Source of the DNA: Streptomyces cylindrosporus
Lineage (GTDB): Bacteria > Actinomycetota > Actinomycetes > Streptomycetales > Streptomycetaceae
Length of the DNA stretch: 64,000 bases
Assembly (NCBI RefSeq): GCF_022698165.1
Contig: NZ_JALDAY010000002.1
Location: 806,001-870,000 of the forward strand
Reading direction: 5' to 3'
The notes beneath the pieces were generated by a model. It worked only from the letters and a program-made list of their open reading frames with translations, made no database searches and was not told where the DNA came from. Numbering within the stretch: the stretch's first letter is position 1; each line of letters starts with the position of its first letter. Of the stretch, positions 52,411 to 62,136 are shown one piece after another. A program made the translations under genes and the position numbers.

Positions 52411-52450
52411 GGCTGGTCGCGCAGTTCCCCGCGCCCCTTAGGGGGCGCGG
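52411..52450. terminator. Streptomyces-type interspersed repeat with hairpin, convergent terminator
   Basis: Contains TCGCGCAGTTCCCCGCGCCC, a word I recognise as very frequent between genes in Streptomyces genomes, running into the stem CCGCGCCCC (52429-52437) / GGGGCGCGG (52442-52450). Lies between convergent genes. Confidence 0.6.
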
Positions 52451-52466
52451 TACCGTGCCGGGATAT

Positions 52467-53312
52467 TCAGGGCCGTCTGCCTGTCGTCAGCAAGTGGCCG
52501 CTCGCGCCTAGGAGAGTCGGCTCGGACTCGATGCGGCGGGTCGCGGCCAGGACGATCTCTCGGCGGTCGGGGGCGTCCAGCCAGTCCTCCACGCCGCCCA
52601 TCAGCCAGGCCAGGCCCTCCAGGCCGTACTGGCCCTCGACGGTCAGGCCCGCGTCGGTGAACTCGGCGGGGACCTCGGTGGGTTGGGCGAAGTAGGCGAC
52701 AGTGAACAGGCCGCCCTCGGCGCCGTGCCGGCCGTCGGTGCTCGCCGCGTCGGTGCGTGCCCGCTGGGCGGGGTCGAAGTAGCGCTCCTCGCGGAGTAGG
52801 TCGTGCAGGCCTGCGTAGCGGTTGATCGTGGCCGCGACCACGGGTCCGCCCGGCTTCGCCACCCGTCGCACCTCCGCCAACGCCCTTACCCGGTCGGCCC
52901 GTTCGGGCAGGTGGTACAGCGGGCCGAGCAGCAGGACCGCGTCGTAGGAGGCGTCCTCGTCCGGGAGGGCACGGGCGTCGCCCGGCCTGGCGTTCACCCC
53001 GGGCAGGCGGGCCGCCTGTGCGACGTGCAGCGGTACGGGGTCGACCAGTTCGACCTCGTACCCGTCCTCGGCGAGCCACTGCGCGTGCACGCCGCTGCCG
53101 CCGCCGACGTCGAGTATGCGTGCGGGGGCCGGGGGCAGGGTGCGGCGCAGTACGTCCTGGGTGCGCCAGAACTCCAGGCGGCCGGCGGGTGCGCCGCCCT
53201 CTCTGAGGCGGGCGTCCTCCTTGCCGCGCGCGTAGTAGCCGAGGATCTCCTCGTGGACGGCCGGGGGCTGTGCGCGTGTCGTCTCGGTCATCGTCCAAGG
53301 CTGCTGATCCAT
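52467..53312 (-). CDS. class I SAM-dependent methyltransferase
   Basis: 281 residues from the ATG at 53312; 53291 is an alternative. Motif I is ILDVGGGSGVHAQWLA, acidic residue in ELVDPVP, and YDAVLLLGPLYHL as motif for the strand-4 region. The C-terminal part (YDPAQRARTD-like FDPAQRARTDAAS, GLEGLAWLMGG) is shared by a group of uncharacterised actinobacterial methyltransferases. Substrate unknown. Confidence 0.86.
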   Translation of the reverse strand: MDQQPWTMTETTRAQPPAVHEEILGYYARGKEDARLREGGAPAGRLEFWRTQDVLRRTLPPAPARILDVGGGSGVHAQWLAEDGYEVELVDPVPLHVAQAARLPGVNARPGDARALPDEDASYDAVLLLGPLYHLPERADRVRALAEVRRVAKPGGPVVAATINRYAGLHDLLREERYFDPAQRARTDAASTDGRHGAEGGLFTVAYFAQPTEVPAEFTDAGLTVEGQYGLEGLAWLMGGVEDWLDAPDRREIVLAATRRIESEPTLLGASGHLLTTGRRP

Positions 53313-53331
53313 CCGCCCCGCGTGCAACGGG

Positions 53332-53931
53332 TTAAGTGCGGCGTGGCGCCACCAGCCCCGACTCGTAGGCGAAGACGACCAGTTGGGCGCGGTCCCGGGC
53401 GCCCAGTTTCGTCATCGCCCTGCTGATGTGGGTCTTGGCGGTGAACGGGCTGATGACCATGTGCGCGGCGATCTCCTCGTTGGTGAGGCCGTGGGCGGCG
53501 AGGGCGGTCACCTCGCGTTCACGGCGGGTGAGGCGGTCGAGGTCCGGAGGTGTGGCGCGGTCCGGCGGGCGGGCGACGAACTCGCCGATCAGGGTGCGGG
53601 TGACCGACGGGGAGAGCAGGGCCTCGAAGACGTACTCGTCAAGGCCGTAGTTGGTGAGGATCACGACCCGGACGGCCGCGAGTGCGGGGTCCGCGGCGAT
53701 CCTGCGGGTCGCCTCGATGCCCGTCATGACCGGCATCTGTACGTCGATCAGCGCGATGTCGGGCACCTGCGCACGGACGAGAGCGACCCCCTGCTCCCCG
53801 TCCGCCGCCTCCCCCACGACCTCGACCCCGTCCTCGGCGTCCAGCAAGGCCCGGAACCCGGCCCGCATGAGCGCCTGATCGTCGACGAGAGCGACCCTGA
53901 TCGTGCCGCCGCCCCGCCCGTCCTCCTTCAT
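53332..53931 (-). CDS. NarL/FixJ response regulator with internally deleted receiver domain
   Basis: 199 residues. Acid pair Asp17-Asp18, phospho-acceptor Asp63 (ALIDVQMP) and switch Thr93 are present, and the C-terminal LuxR HTH (about 130-195, LTRREREVTALAAHGLTNEE) is intact. But EYVFEAL (99-105) runs directly into LSPSVTRTL. Relatives have about 30 residues here (RAGASGFLxKD and the last helix), including the invariant Lys. The gap is in frame. ATGA overlap with the kinase. The protein may be phosphorylation-blind or unstable. Confidence 0.85.
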   Translation of the reverse strand: MKEDGRGGGTIRVALVDDQALMRAGFRALLDAEDGVEVVGEAADGEQGVALVRAQVPDIALIDVQMPVMTGIEATRRIAADPALAAVRVVILTNYGLDEYVFEALLSPSVTRTLIGEFVARPPDRATPPDLDRLTRREREVTALAAHGLTNEEIAAHMVISPFTAKTHISRAMTKLGARDRAQLVVFAYESGLVAPRRT

Positions 53932-55031
53932 CCCGCCTCCCGCAGCGGCAGCGAGGCCCGTATCTCGAAGCCGCCCTCCTCGCGCGGTGCCGCGTGCAGG
54001 GTGCCGCCGAGGGCCGTCACGCGTTCGCGCATGCCGGTCAGGCCGACGCCCGGGGTGGTCGGGCGGGTCGGGTCGGCGGTGCCGTCGTCCGCCACGTGGA
54101 TCGTCAAGTCGTCGTCGGCGTAGGCGAGTTCGACGGTGACCTTGGCCGGGCCCGCGTGCCGGGCCGCGTTGGTGAGGGCCTCCTGGACGATGCGGTACAC
54201 GGCCCGGTCGACCGTCGCCGTCAGCGGGCGTTCCTCGCCCGTCACCGTGAGGTCGACGGACAGGCCCGCCGCGCAGGCGCGCTCCACCAGCAGCGCGGGC
54301 GTGCCGGTCGGTTCGTCGCCGCGCAGCAGCTCCAGGGTGGCCCGCAGCTCGCGCATCGCGTCGCCGCTCGCGTCCTGGATGGCCAGCAGCGCGGGCGGAA
54401 TCTCCTCGCCGCGCTTGCGGGCGAGGTGCACCGCGACCCCGGCCTGGAGTTTGACGATGGAGATGCTGTGGGTGAGGGAGTCGTGCAACTCCCTTGCTAT
54501 GCGGAGGCGTTCCTCGCCCGCGCGACGCAGCGCCGCCTCCTCCCGGGTCCGCTCCGCCTCCAGCGCGCGCTGCTCGGTCTGGCGCAGATACGCCTGCCAG
54601 TTGCGGTCGGCGAGGCCGGTGACGACCGCGCACAGGAACCAGCCCGCGAGCAGCACGGCCCGCTCGACCACCTCCTGGGTCGTCGGCCCGGTGGCGATGA
54701 ACGCCGCCAGGAACACTCCGCTCGCCGCGGCCGCCAGGCCCCGGTGTCCGACGCGGGCGGCCGTGTGGACCGCGGCGAAGACGGGCAGCGCGGAGACCGG
54801 GCCCGGGTGGGCGTGCAGCACGTACGCCGAGCCGCTCGCGGTGGTGACGGCCAGCACCGCTCGCGGGGCCGCCCGGTAGCAGGCAAGCGCGGCCGAACCG
54901 ACCGCGATGAGCGCGTAGTCGACGGGCCCGGTGTCCGCGTCGAAGGCGGCCACGGTCATGACGAGGGCGCCGACGACGACCGCGAGGGCCGCGTCGGCGA
55001 GCCGCCTGCCTGTCACGAAGTGCCCGCTCAT
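53928..55031 (-). CDS. sensor histidine kinase (HisKA_3 type)
   Basis: 367 residues from the ATG at 55031. Four to five N-terminal membrane helices with very short loops, coiled linker (QTEQRALEAERTREEAALRR), phospho-accepting His183 in ELHDSLTHSISIVKLQ, and ATPase motifs QEALTNAARHAG and VGLTGMRERV. A typical intramembrane-sensing kinase of Streptomyces, translated together with the response regulator at 53931. Divergent from the AhpD-like gene, a possible target. Confidence 0.93.
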   Translation of the reverse strand: MSGHFVTGRRLADAALAVVVGALVMTVAAFDADTGPVDYALIAVGSAALACYRAAPRAVLAVTTASGSAYVLHAHPGPVSALPVFAAVHTAARVGHRGLAAAASGVFLAAFIATGPTTQEVVERAVLLAGWFLCAVVTGLADRNWQAYLRQTEQRALEAERTREEAALRRAGEERLRIARELHDSLTHSISIVKLQAGVAVHLARKRGEEIPPALLAIQDASGDAMRELRATLELLRGDEPTGTPALLVERACAAGLSVDLTVTGEERPLTATVDRAVYRIVQEALTNAARHAGPAKVTVELAYADDDLTIHVADDGTADPTRPTTPGVGLTGMRERVTALGGTLHAAPREEGGFEIRASLPLREAG

Positions 55032-55128
55032 GCACGCACAGTAGACGGCCGCACCGACAACGGCGTCAGACCTGTGGACGGCTCCCCCACTACTCCCCAC
55101 GCAGTACTCGACGGCCCCCGCGGACTCC

Positions 55129-55164
55129 TCGTCGTAGTGCCGACAACCTCCACGCGTACGACGA
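55129..55164. promoter_or_regulatory. inverted repeat between the kinase and AhpD-like genes
   Basis: TCGTCGTA (55129-55136) and TACGACGA (55157-55164), perfect, 20-base spacer, 34 bases upstream of the ATG at 55198. Candidate binding site for the adjacent response regulator. Confidence 0.35.
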
Positions 55165-55197
55165 CGTCACCCGCCCCGCCCGCGCATGCTGCTGACC

Positions 55198-56205
55198 ATG
55201 TCCACACCCTTCCGTCACACCCAGCCACCGTCGCCCAAGTCGGCCACCGGCCGGGTCGCCGAGGTCTACGAGCAGATCTCCGCCGACTTCGGCATCGACC
55301 GGCCGCCCACCTTCGTCGTGCTGTCCTCCGCGCCCGAACTCCTCGCGCCCGCCTGGGCGTTGATGCGCGAGTCACTGATCGCCGGCCCCGGCAGCCGTAC
55401 CGGCAAGGAGCTCGCCGCGCTCGGGGTGTCGCTCGCCAACCGGTGCCCGTTCTGCGTGGACGCGCACACCGTGCTGCTGCACGCGACCGGTGAGCACGCC
55501 CTGGCCGAGCAGCTGGCCCGCGACGAGGACCCGGCGAGCGCGGAGCACGAGCGCCTGCTCGACTGGGGCCTCGCCACCCGCGTGCCGGGCGCCGACCTGC
55601 GGCCGTACCCCTTCCCGGACGAGCAGGCCCCCGCCTACCTGGGCACGGCCCTCGCCTTCCACTTCATCAACCGGATCGTCTCCGCGCTGCTGACCGAGCA
55701 GCTGCTGCCGGGCGGCCTGCAGCGGTTCCGCGCGGTCCGCAGCATCGCGGGCCGCGCCCTGTCGCGGACCGTGCGCCGCACTCCGGAACCGGGAGCTGCC
55801 CTTCCCCTCCTCGACGACCCGGGCCCCGGCCCGGACTGGGCCGCCGGCAGCCCGGTCGGCCCCGCCTACGCCGCCCTGGGCGCGGCCGCGCGGGCGGGCG
55901 CCGGCCTGCTCGACGCGGACGACCTGGCCCTCGTACACACGGCTCTGCGGGACTGGGACGGCGAGCACCCGTCGGCCGTGCTGCGCGGGTTCCCGCGGCG
56001 GCAGGAGCGGCCCGGGGCGCGGCTGGCGCTGCTGGCCGCCCTCGCGCCGTACCGCATCACGGACGAGGACGTGGCCGCCTGGCGCCGGCCCGAGCACAGC
56101 GATCACTGTCTGGTCCACCTCGTCGCGTACGGCGCCTTCGCGGCCGTGGACCGCATCGAGAGCGCGCTCGCCCTGCCCGCCGCGCTGAGGGAGCATCAGC
56201 CATGA
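55198..56205 (+). CDS. carboxymuconolactone decarboxylase/AhpD-like protein
   Basis: 335 residues. Contains the CPFCVDAHT motif (CXXC plus His) of AhpD-type alkylhydroperoxidases around residue 85, in a longer protein with an Ala/Leu-rich helical C-terminal half unlike AhpD alone. May reduce peroxides or act as a disulphide relay. ATG 55198. Divergent from the two-component operon. Confidence 0.85.
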   Translation: MSTPFRHTQPPSPKSATGRVAEVYEQISADFGIDRPPTFVVLSSAPELLAPAWALMRESLIAGPGSRTGKELAALGVSLANRCPFCVDAHTVLLHATGEHALAEQLARDEDPASAEHERLLDWGLATRVPGADLRPYPFPDEQAPAYLGTALAFHFINRIVSALLTEQLLPGGLQRFRAVRSIAGRALSRTVRRTPEPGAALPLLDDPGPGPDWAAGSPVGPAYAALGAAARAGAGLLDADDLALVHTALRDWDGEHPSAVLRGFPRRQERPGARLALLAALAPYRITDEDVAAWRRPEHSDHCLVHLVAYGAFAAVDRIESALALPAALREHQP

Positions 56206-56325
56206 GGGCTCAGTGACCGCGCGGGCACGGAGCGAGTTTCCGCTTCCGTCTCACAGGGACTCGTGTGAAACTGGCGCCCCGTCCGCAGTGCGGACTGCTC
56301 CGCACACCGTCCCCCACCGAAAAGT

Positions 56326-56994
56326 GTGCCCGTGCGCGAATTTCCTCTGCCGGTCGCCCTGACGGCACGCCTGTCCCCGGTCGTCGTGCTCGCCGCGGCG
56401 GGCTGGGCACTGTCGTCGAGTCCGGCGACGCCGGCCGACGAGCACAACACCTCGCACAAGACGAGCACTTCGTCGCCCTCCGCACCGTCCACGCAGGCCG
56501 TGTCCAAGTCGTACGACTCCGCGCCCGCCCCCTGCGGCGCGATCACCACGGCGACGATCAAGTCGCTGGTGCCGGGCGCCAAGACGGCCGGCAAGGAGAT
56601 CAAGTCGACGGACTCGAAGCTGCGCCGCACCTGCTCCTGGAACGCGCTCAAGGGGTACGACTACCGCTGGCTCGACATCTCCTACGAGGTCATGACCTCG
56701 GACGAAGCGGCACAGAAGGAATACAAGGAACGACTTGCGGAGAAGAGCGGCGGAGGGGACGTTCCGGGCCTCGGTGACGAGGGCTACTCCGTCGTGAACC
56801 TCACCACCGAGGACAAGCAGCAGACCCGCGAGGGCGTCGTCATCGCGCGCGTGGCCAACGTCCTGGTGGTCACCACGTACAACGGCAGCGACTTCGAGTC
56901 GAAGAAGGCGCCGAGCACGAGCGTGATCAACACCGGCGCGATCAAGGCGGCGAAGGACGCGGTGACCGCGCTGAAGGGCAGCCAGAGCCAGTAG
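56326..56994 (+). CDS. DUF3558-like exported protein
   Basis: 222 residues from a GTG at 56326 (a GTG at 56332 is also possible). N-terminal hydrophobic stretch LSPVVVLAAAGWAL without a lipobox cysteine, a Ser/Thr-rich linker, then a DUF3558-type domain with two cysteines (PCGAITTATIKSLVPG, RRTCSWNALKG). Function unknown in the family. Upstream, TCCGCA-G-TGCGGA (56282-56294) is a perfect inverted repeat that may regulate it. Confidence 0.78.
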   Translation: MPVREFPLPVALTARLSPVVVLAAAGWALSSSPATPADEHNTSHKTSTSSPSAPSTQAVSKSYDSAPAPCGAITTATIKSLVPGAKTAGKEIKSTDSKLRRTCSWNALKGYDYRWLDISYEVMTSDEAAQKEYKERLAEKSGGGDVPGLGDEGYSVVNLTTEDKQQTREGVVIARVANVLVVTTYNGSDFESKKAPSTSVINTGAIKAAKDAVTALKGSQSQ

Positions 56995-57021
56995 CGCCGG
57001 CTGCCCTTCGAGGGGCGGGGC

Positions 57022-58548
<1,527 letters not shown>

Positions 58549-58672
58549 GGGCAGGCCAATCGATGAGGGGTGGGTCCGGAAAGGCCGTGCGGGTCTCCGG
58601 CCCCCTCCCCGGGGAGGTGAGGAGGGGGTGAACTGGAGTGGGGGGACGGTGGGTTGAGGGTGCTGCTGTGGG

Positions 58673-59692
58673 TCAGGCGTTGACGGCGGGGATGACCTTC
58701 GTGCCGTACGCGTCGATGACGGTCTCCTGCGCGTCGTGCATGTCGTACACGGCGAACTGGTCGACGCCCAGCTCGCGCAGGGCGTTCAGCTTCTCGATGT
58801 GCTTCTCGACCGGCCCGATGAGGCAGAACCGGTCGACGATCTCGTCGGGGACGAAGGCGGTGTCCGGGTTGTCGGCACGCCCGTGGTGCGAGTAGTCGTA
58901 CCCCTCACGGGCCTTGATGTAGTCGGTGAGTTCCTCGGGGACCTGGGCGGAGTGCTCGCCGTACTTGGAGACCAGGTCGGCGACGTGGTTGCCGACCATG
59001 CCGCCGAACCAGCGGCACTGGTCGCGGGCGTGGGCGAGGGCCTCCGGCGAGTCGTCCTCGGTGACGTAGGCGGGGGCGGCGACGCAGATCTTGACCTCGG
59101 AGGGGTCACGGCCGGCGGCGACGGCCGCGTCCTTCACGGCCTTGACCATGTACTCCGTCAGATAGAGGTCGGCCAGCTGGAGGATGAACCCGTCGGCCTC
59201 CTCGCCGGTCATCTTCAGCGCCTTGGGGCCGTACGCCGCCATCCAGACGGGGAGTTCGGCGCCGGGCTTGATCCACGGGAACTTGATCACCGCGCCGCCG
59301 AGGTCGGCCTCCTGGCCCGAGCCGAGGGCCCTGATGACCTTCATAGCCTGGCTGATCCGGGCCAGCGTGTTCGGCGTACGGCCCGCGACGCGCATCGCGG
59401 AGTCGCCGCGGCCGATGCCGCAGACGGTGCGGTTGCCGAACATGTCGTTGAGGGTGGCGAAGGTGGAAGCGGTGACCTCCCAGGTGCGGGTCCCGGGGTT
59501 CGTCACCATCGGGCCCACGGTCAACTTCTGGGTATTGGCCAGGATCTGACTGTAGATCACGAACGGTTCCTGCCACAGCACCGCCGAGTCGAAGGTCCAG
59601 CCGTAGGTGAAGCCGTTGCGCTCCGCCCGCTTCATCAGGCTGACGACCTTCGAGGCCGGCGGATCGGTCTGCAGGACGAGTCCGAAGTCCAT
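58673..59692 (-). CDS. LLM class F420-dependent oxidoreductase (TIGR03842-like)
   Basis: 339 residues, luciferase-like TIM barrel: MDFGLVLQTDPPASKVV, TYGWTFDSAVLWQEP, GPMVTNPGTRTWEVTASTFA and CGIGRGDSAMR. Members of this subgroup are predicted to use coenzyme F420 and recur in hydantoin/pyrimidine gene clusters, but no reaction has been assigned that I know of. It sits 11 bases downstream of dihydropyrimidinase in the same operon, so it likely forms or consumes a dihydropyrimidine or hydantoin. Confidence 0.88.
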   Translation of the reverse strand: MDFGLVLQTDPPASKVVSLMKRAERNGFTYGWTFDSAVLWQEPFVIYSQILANTQKLTVGPMVTNPGTRTWEVTASTFATLNDMFGNRTVCGIGRGDSAMRVAGRTPNTLARISQAMKVIRALGSGQEADLGGAVIKFPWIKPGAELPVWMAAYGPKALKMTGEEADGFILQLADLYLTEYMVKAVKDAAVAAGRDPSEVKICVAAPAYVTEDDSPEALAHARDQCRWFGGMVGNHVADLVSKYGEHSAQVPEELTDYIKAREGYDYSHHGRADNPDTAFVPDEIVDRFCLIGPVEKHIEKLNALRELGVDQFAVYDMHDAQETVIDAYGTKVIPAVNA

Positions 59693-59703
59693 GTGCGCCA
59701 CTC

Positions 59704-61107
59704 CTAGTTGAGGTACTGACAGGTGGAGCGCGGGGTGTAGACGCCGTGCCCCGCGTGGCCGGTGTACTCCCGCTCGGTGATGACGAGTTCGCCGCGCGAG
59801 AGGACCGTCTCGACCCGGCCGGTGATGCGCTTGCCCTCGTAGGCCGAGTAGTCGACGTTCATGTGGTGCGTCTCGACCGACATGACCTGCTCGGCGTTCG
59901 GGTCGTAGATCACGACGTCCGCGTCGGCGCCGGGAGCGATCGTGCCCTTCTTCGGGTACATGCCGAACATCCGGGCCGGGGTGGCGCAGGCGATCTCGAT
60001 CCAGCGGCGGCGGCTGATGTGCCCGTCGACGACTGCCTGGTGCAGCAGGTCCATTCGGTTCTCGACGCCCGGCAGACCGTTGGGGATCTTCGAGAAGTCC
60101 CCGCGCCCGAGCTCCTTCTGGCCGACGAAGCAGAAGGGGCAGTGGTCGGTGGAGACGACCTGGAGGTCGTTGGTCCTGAGGCCCTGCCACAGCTTGGCCT
60201 GGTGCTCGCGCGGCCTCAGCGGCGTACTGCACACGTACTTCGAGCCCTCGAAGTCGGGCTCGGCGAGGTTGTCGGTCGACAGGAAGAGGTACTGCGGGCA
60301 GGTCTCGGCGAAGACCGGCAGCCCCTCGTCACGCGCGCGTGCCAGCTCGGCCACTGCCTCCATGGCCGAGACGTGCACGACGTACAGGGGCGCTCCGGCG
60401 ACCTGCGCGAGCTTGATGGCGCGGTGGGTGGCCTCGGCTTCGAGCAGCGCCTTGCGCACCTCGCCGTGGTAGCGGGGGTCGGTCTCCCCTCGCGCCAAGG
60501 CCTGCTCCACCAGCACGTCGATCGCGATGCCGTTCTCGGCGTGCATCATGATCAGGCCGCCGTTCTCGGCGGAGCGCTGCATGGCGCGCAGGATCTGGCC
60601 GTCGTCGGAGTAGAAGACGCCGGGGTAGGCCATGAACTGCTTGAAGGAGGTCACGCCCTCCTCCACCAGCAGGTCCATCTCCTTGAGCGTCTCCTGGTTC
60701 ACATCGGAGACGATCATGTGGAAGCCGTAGTCGATCGCGCAGTTGCCCTCCGCCTTGGCGTGCCAGGCGTCGAGGCCCTCGCGGAGGCTGTGGCCGACGC
60801 TCTGTACCGCGAAGTCGACGATCGTCGTCGTACCGCCCCAGGCGGCGGCCCGGGTGCCGGTCTCGAAGGTGTCGGAGGCGAAGGTGCCGCCGAAGGGCAG
60901 CTCCATGTGGGTGTGGGCGTCGACGCCACCGGGGATGACGTACTTCCCGGTGGCGTCGATCGTCCGCTCGCCGGTGAACGCTTCGGCGGCGGGCGTGCCC
61001 GAGGCGGCGAGGGCGGCGATGCGGCCGTCCTCGATCAGCACGTCGGCGTGGATCTCGTCGGACGCGGTGATGACGAGACCACCGCGGATGACGGTACGGC
61101 TGCTCAT
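59704..61107 (-). CDS. hydA: dihydropyrimidinase (D-hydantoinase)
   Basis: 467 residues. Binuclear zinc site: His65 and His67 (DAHTHME), carboxylated Lys156 (TSFKQFMAYPG), the two further histidines in MMHAENG and VVHVSAM, and catalytic Asp in STDHCPF. Opens dihydrouracil/dihydrothymine or 5-substituted hydantoins to N-carbamoyl amino acids. Lies 31 bases downstream of the amidohydrolase gene that would process the product. Confidence 0.95.
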   Translation of the reverse strand: MSSRTVIRGGLVITASDEIHADVLIEDGRIAALAASGTPAAEAFTGERTIDATGKYVIPGGVDAHTHMELPFGGTFASDTFETGTRAAAWGGTTTIVDFAVQSVGHSLREGLDAWHAKAEGNCAIDYGFHMIVSDVNQETLKEMDLLVEEGVTSFKQFMAYPGVFYSDDGQILRAMQRSAENGGLIMMHAENGIAIDVLVEQALARGETDPRYHGEVRKALLEAEATHRAIKLAQVAGAPLYVVHVSAMEAVAELARARDEGLPVFAETCPQYLFLSTDNLAEPDFEGSKYVCSTPLRPREHQAKLWQGLRTNDLQVVSTDHCPFCFVGQKELGRGDFSKIPNGLPGVENRMDLLHQAVVDGHISRRRWIEIACATPARMFGMYPKKGTIAPGADADVVIYDPNAEQVMSVETHHMNVDYSAYEGKRITGRVETVLSRGELVITEREYTGHAGHGVYTPRSTCQYLN

Positions 61108-61138
61108 GGTCCCTCTCCTGCCAGGGTGGACGGTTCGG

Positions 61139-61981
61139 TCAGGGTGCGGTCAGCGGCGGGTAGGCGTCGGGACGGCGGTCGCGGTAGAACTGCCAGCGGT
61201 CGCGCACCTCCCGCAGCTTGGCCATGTCCAGGTCGCGGACGACGAGTTCGGTCTCCTTGTCGGAGGCCACCTCGCCCACGAACTGGGCCTCCGGGTCGAC
61301 GAAGTAGGTCGTCCCGTAGAAGTCGTTGTCGCCGAGCTCCTCGACTCCGACCCGGTTGATCGCGCCGACGAAGTACTCGTTGGCGACGGCCGCGGCCGGC
61401 TGCTCCAACTGCCAGAGATAGGCGGACAGTCCGCGCGAGGTGGCCGACGGGTTGAAGACGATCTCGGCACCGGCCAGCCCCAACGCCCGCCAGCCCTCGG
61501 GGAAGTGGCGGTCGTAGCAGATGTAGACGCCGATCTTCCCGACCTTGGTGTCGAAGACCGGCCACCCGAGGTTGCCGGGGCGGAAGTAGAACTTCTCCCA
61601 GAATCCCGGGACTTGGGGGATATGGTGCTTGCGGTACTTGCCGAGGTACGAGCCGTCCGCGTCGATCACGGCCGCGGTGTTGTAGAGGACGCCGGGCTGC
61701 TCCTCCTCGTACATCGGCAGGATCAGGACGATGCCCAGCTCCTTGGCGAGCGCCTGGAAGCGCTTGACGATCGGGCCGTCGGGGATCTGCTCGGCGTACT
61801 CGTAGAACGCCTTGTCCTGGACCTGGCAGAAGTAGGGCCCGTAGAACAGCTCCTGGAAGCACAGGACCTGAGCACCCTGCGCGGCCGCGTCGCGGGCCGC
61901 CTGCTCGTGTACCTGGATCATCGACTCCTTGTCGCCCGTCCACGCGGTCTGGAAGAGGGCGGCACGGATCACTCTGCTCAT
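61139..61981 (-). CDS. carbon-nitrogen hydrolase, beta-ureidopropionase-like
   Basis: 280 residues of the nitrilase superfamily with catalytic Glu44 (CFQELFYG), Lys118 (GKYRKHHIP) and Cys155 (VYICYDRHFPE). The sequence and context fit N-carbamoyl-beta-alanine amidohydrolase, which releases beta-alanine, CO2 and ammonia. First gene of the operon; CCGGAGG precedes the ATG. The 155-base gap to the PucR gene carries repeats CGGTGTCAC and CATGTTTCA that may be regulatory. Confidence 0.93.
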   Translation of the reverse strand: MSRVIRAALFQTAWTGDKESMIQVHEQAARDAAAQGAQVLCFQELFYGPYFCQVQDKAFYEYAEQIPDGPIVKRFQALAKELGIVLILPMYEEEQPGVLYNTAAVIDADGSYLGKYRKHHIPQVPGFWEKFYFRPGNLGWPVFDTKVGKIGVYICYDRHFPEGWRALGLAGAEIVFNPSATSRGLSAYLWQLEQPAAAVANEYFVGAINRVGVEELGDNDFYGTTYFVDPEAQFVGEVASDKETELVVRDLDMAKLREVRDRWQFYRDRRPDAYPPLTAP

Positions 61982-62136
61982 CGGGACCTCCGGTCGCTCG
62001 GTGTGCGAGAAGACTAGGAAGTCCGAAAACCGGCTTTGAGTTGCACGGTGTCACGTCTGCGGGCGTGCGGCGTGTCACGGTGTCACCCTGTCGTGAGCCC
62101 ATGTTTCACCACCGTTTTCCCAGGTCGTGGCATGTT
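61982..62136. promoter_or_regulatory. intergenic region with short direct repeats, hydantoin operon
   Basis: CGGTGTCAC occurs at about 62047 and 62079 with related words between, and CATGTTTCA at about 62100 and 62129. A -10-like TAGTCT is on the minus strand about 35 bases before the amidohydrolase start. Likely place for control by PucR; not conclusive. Confidence 0.35.
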
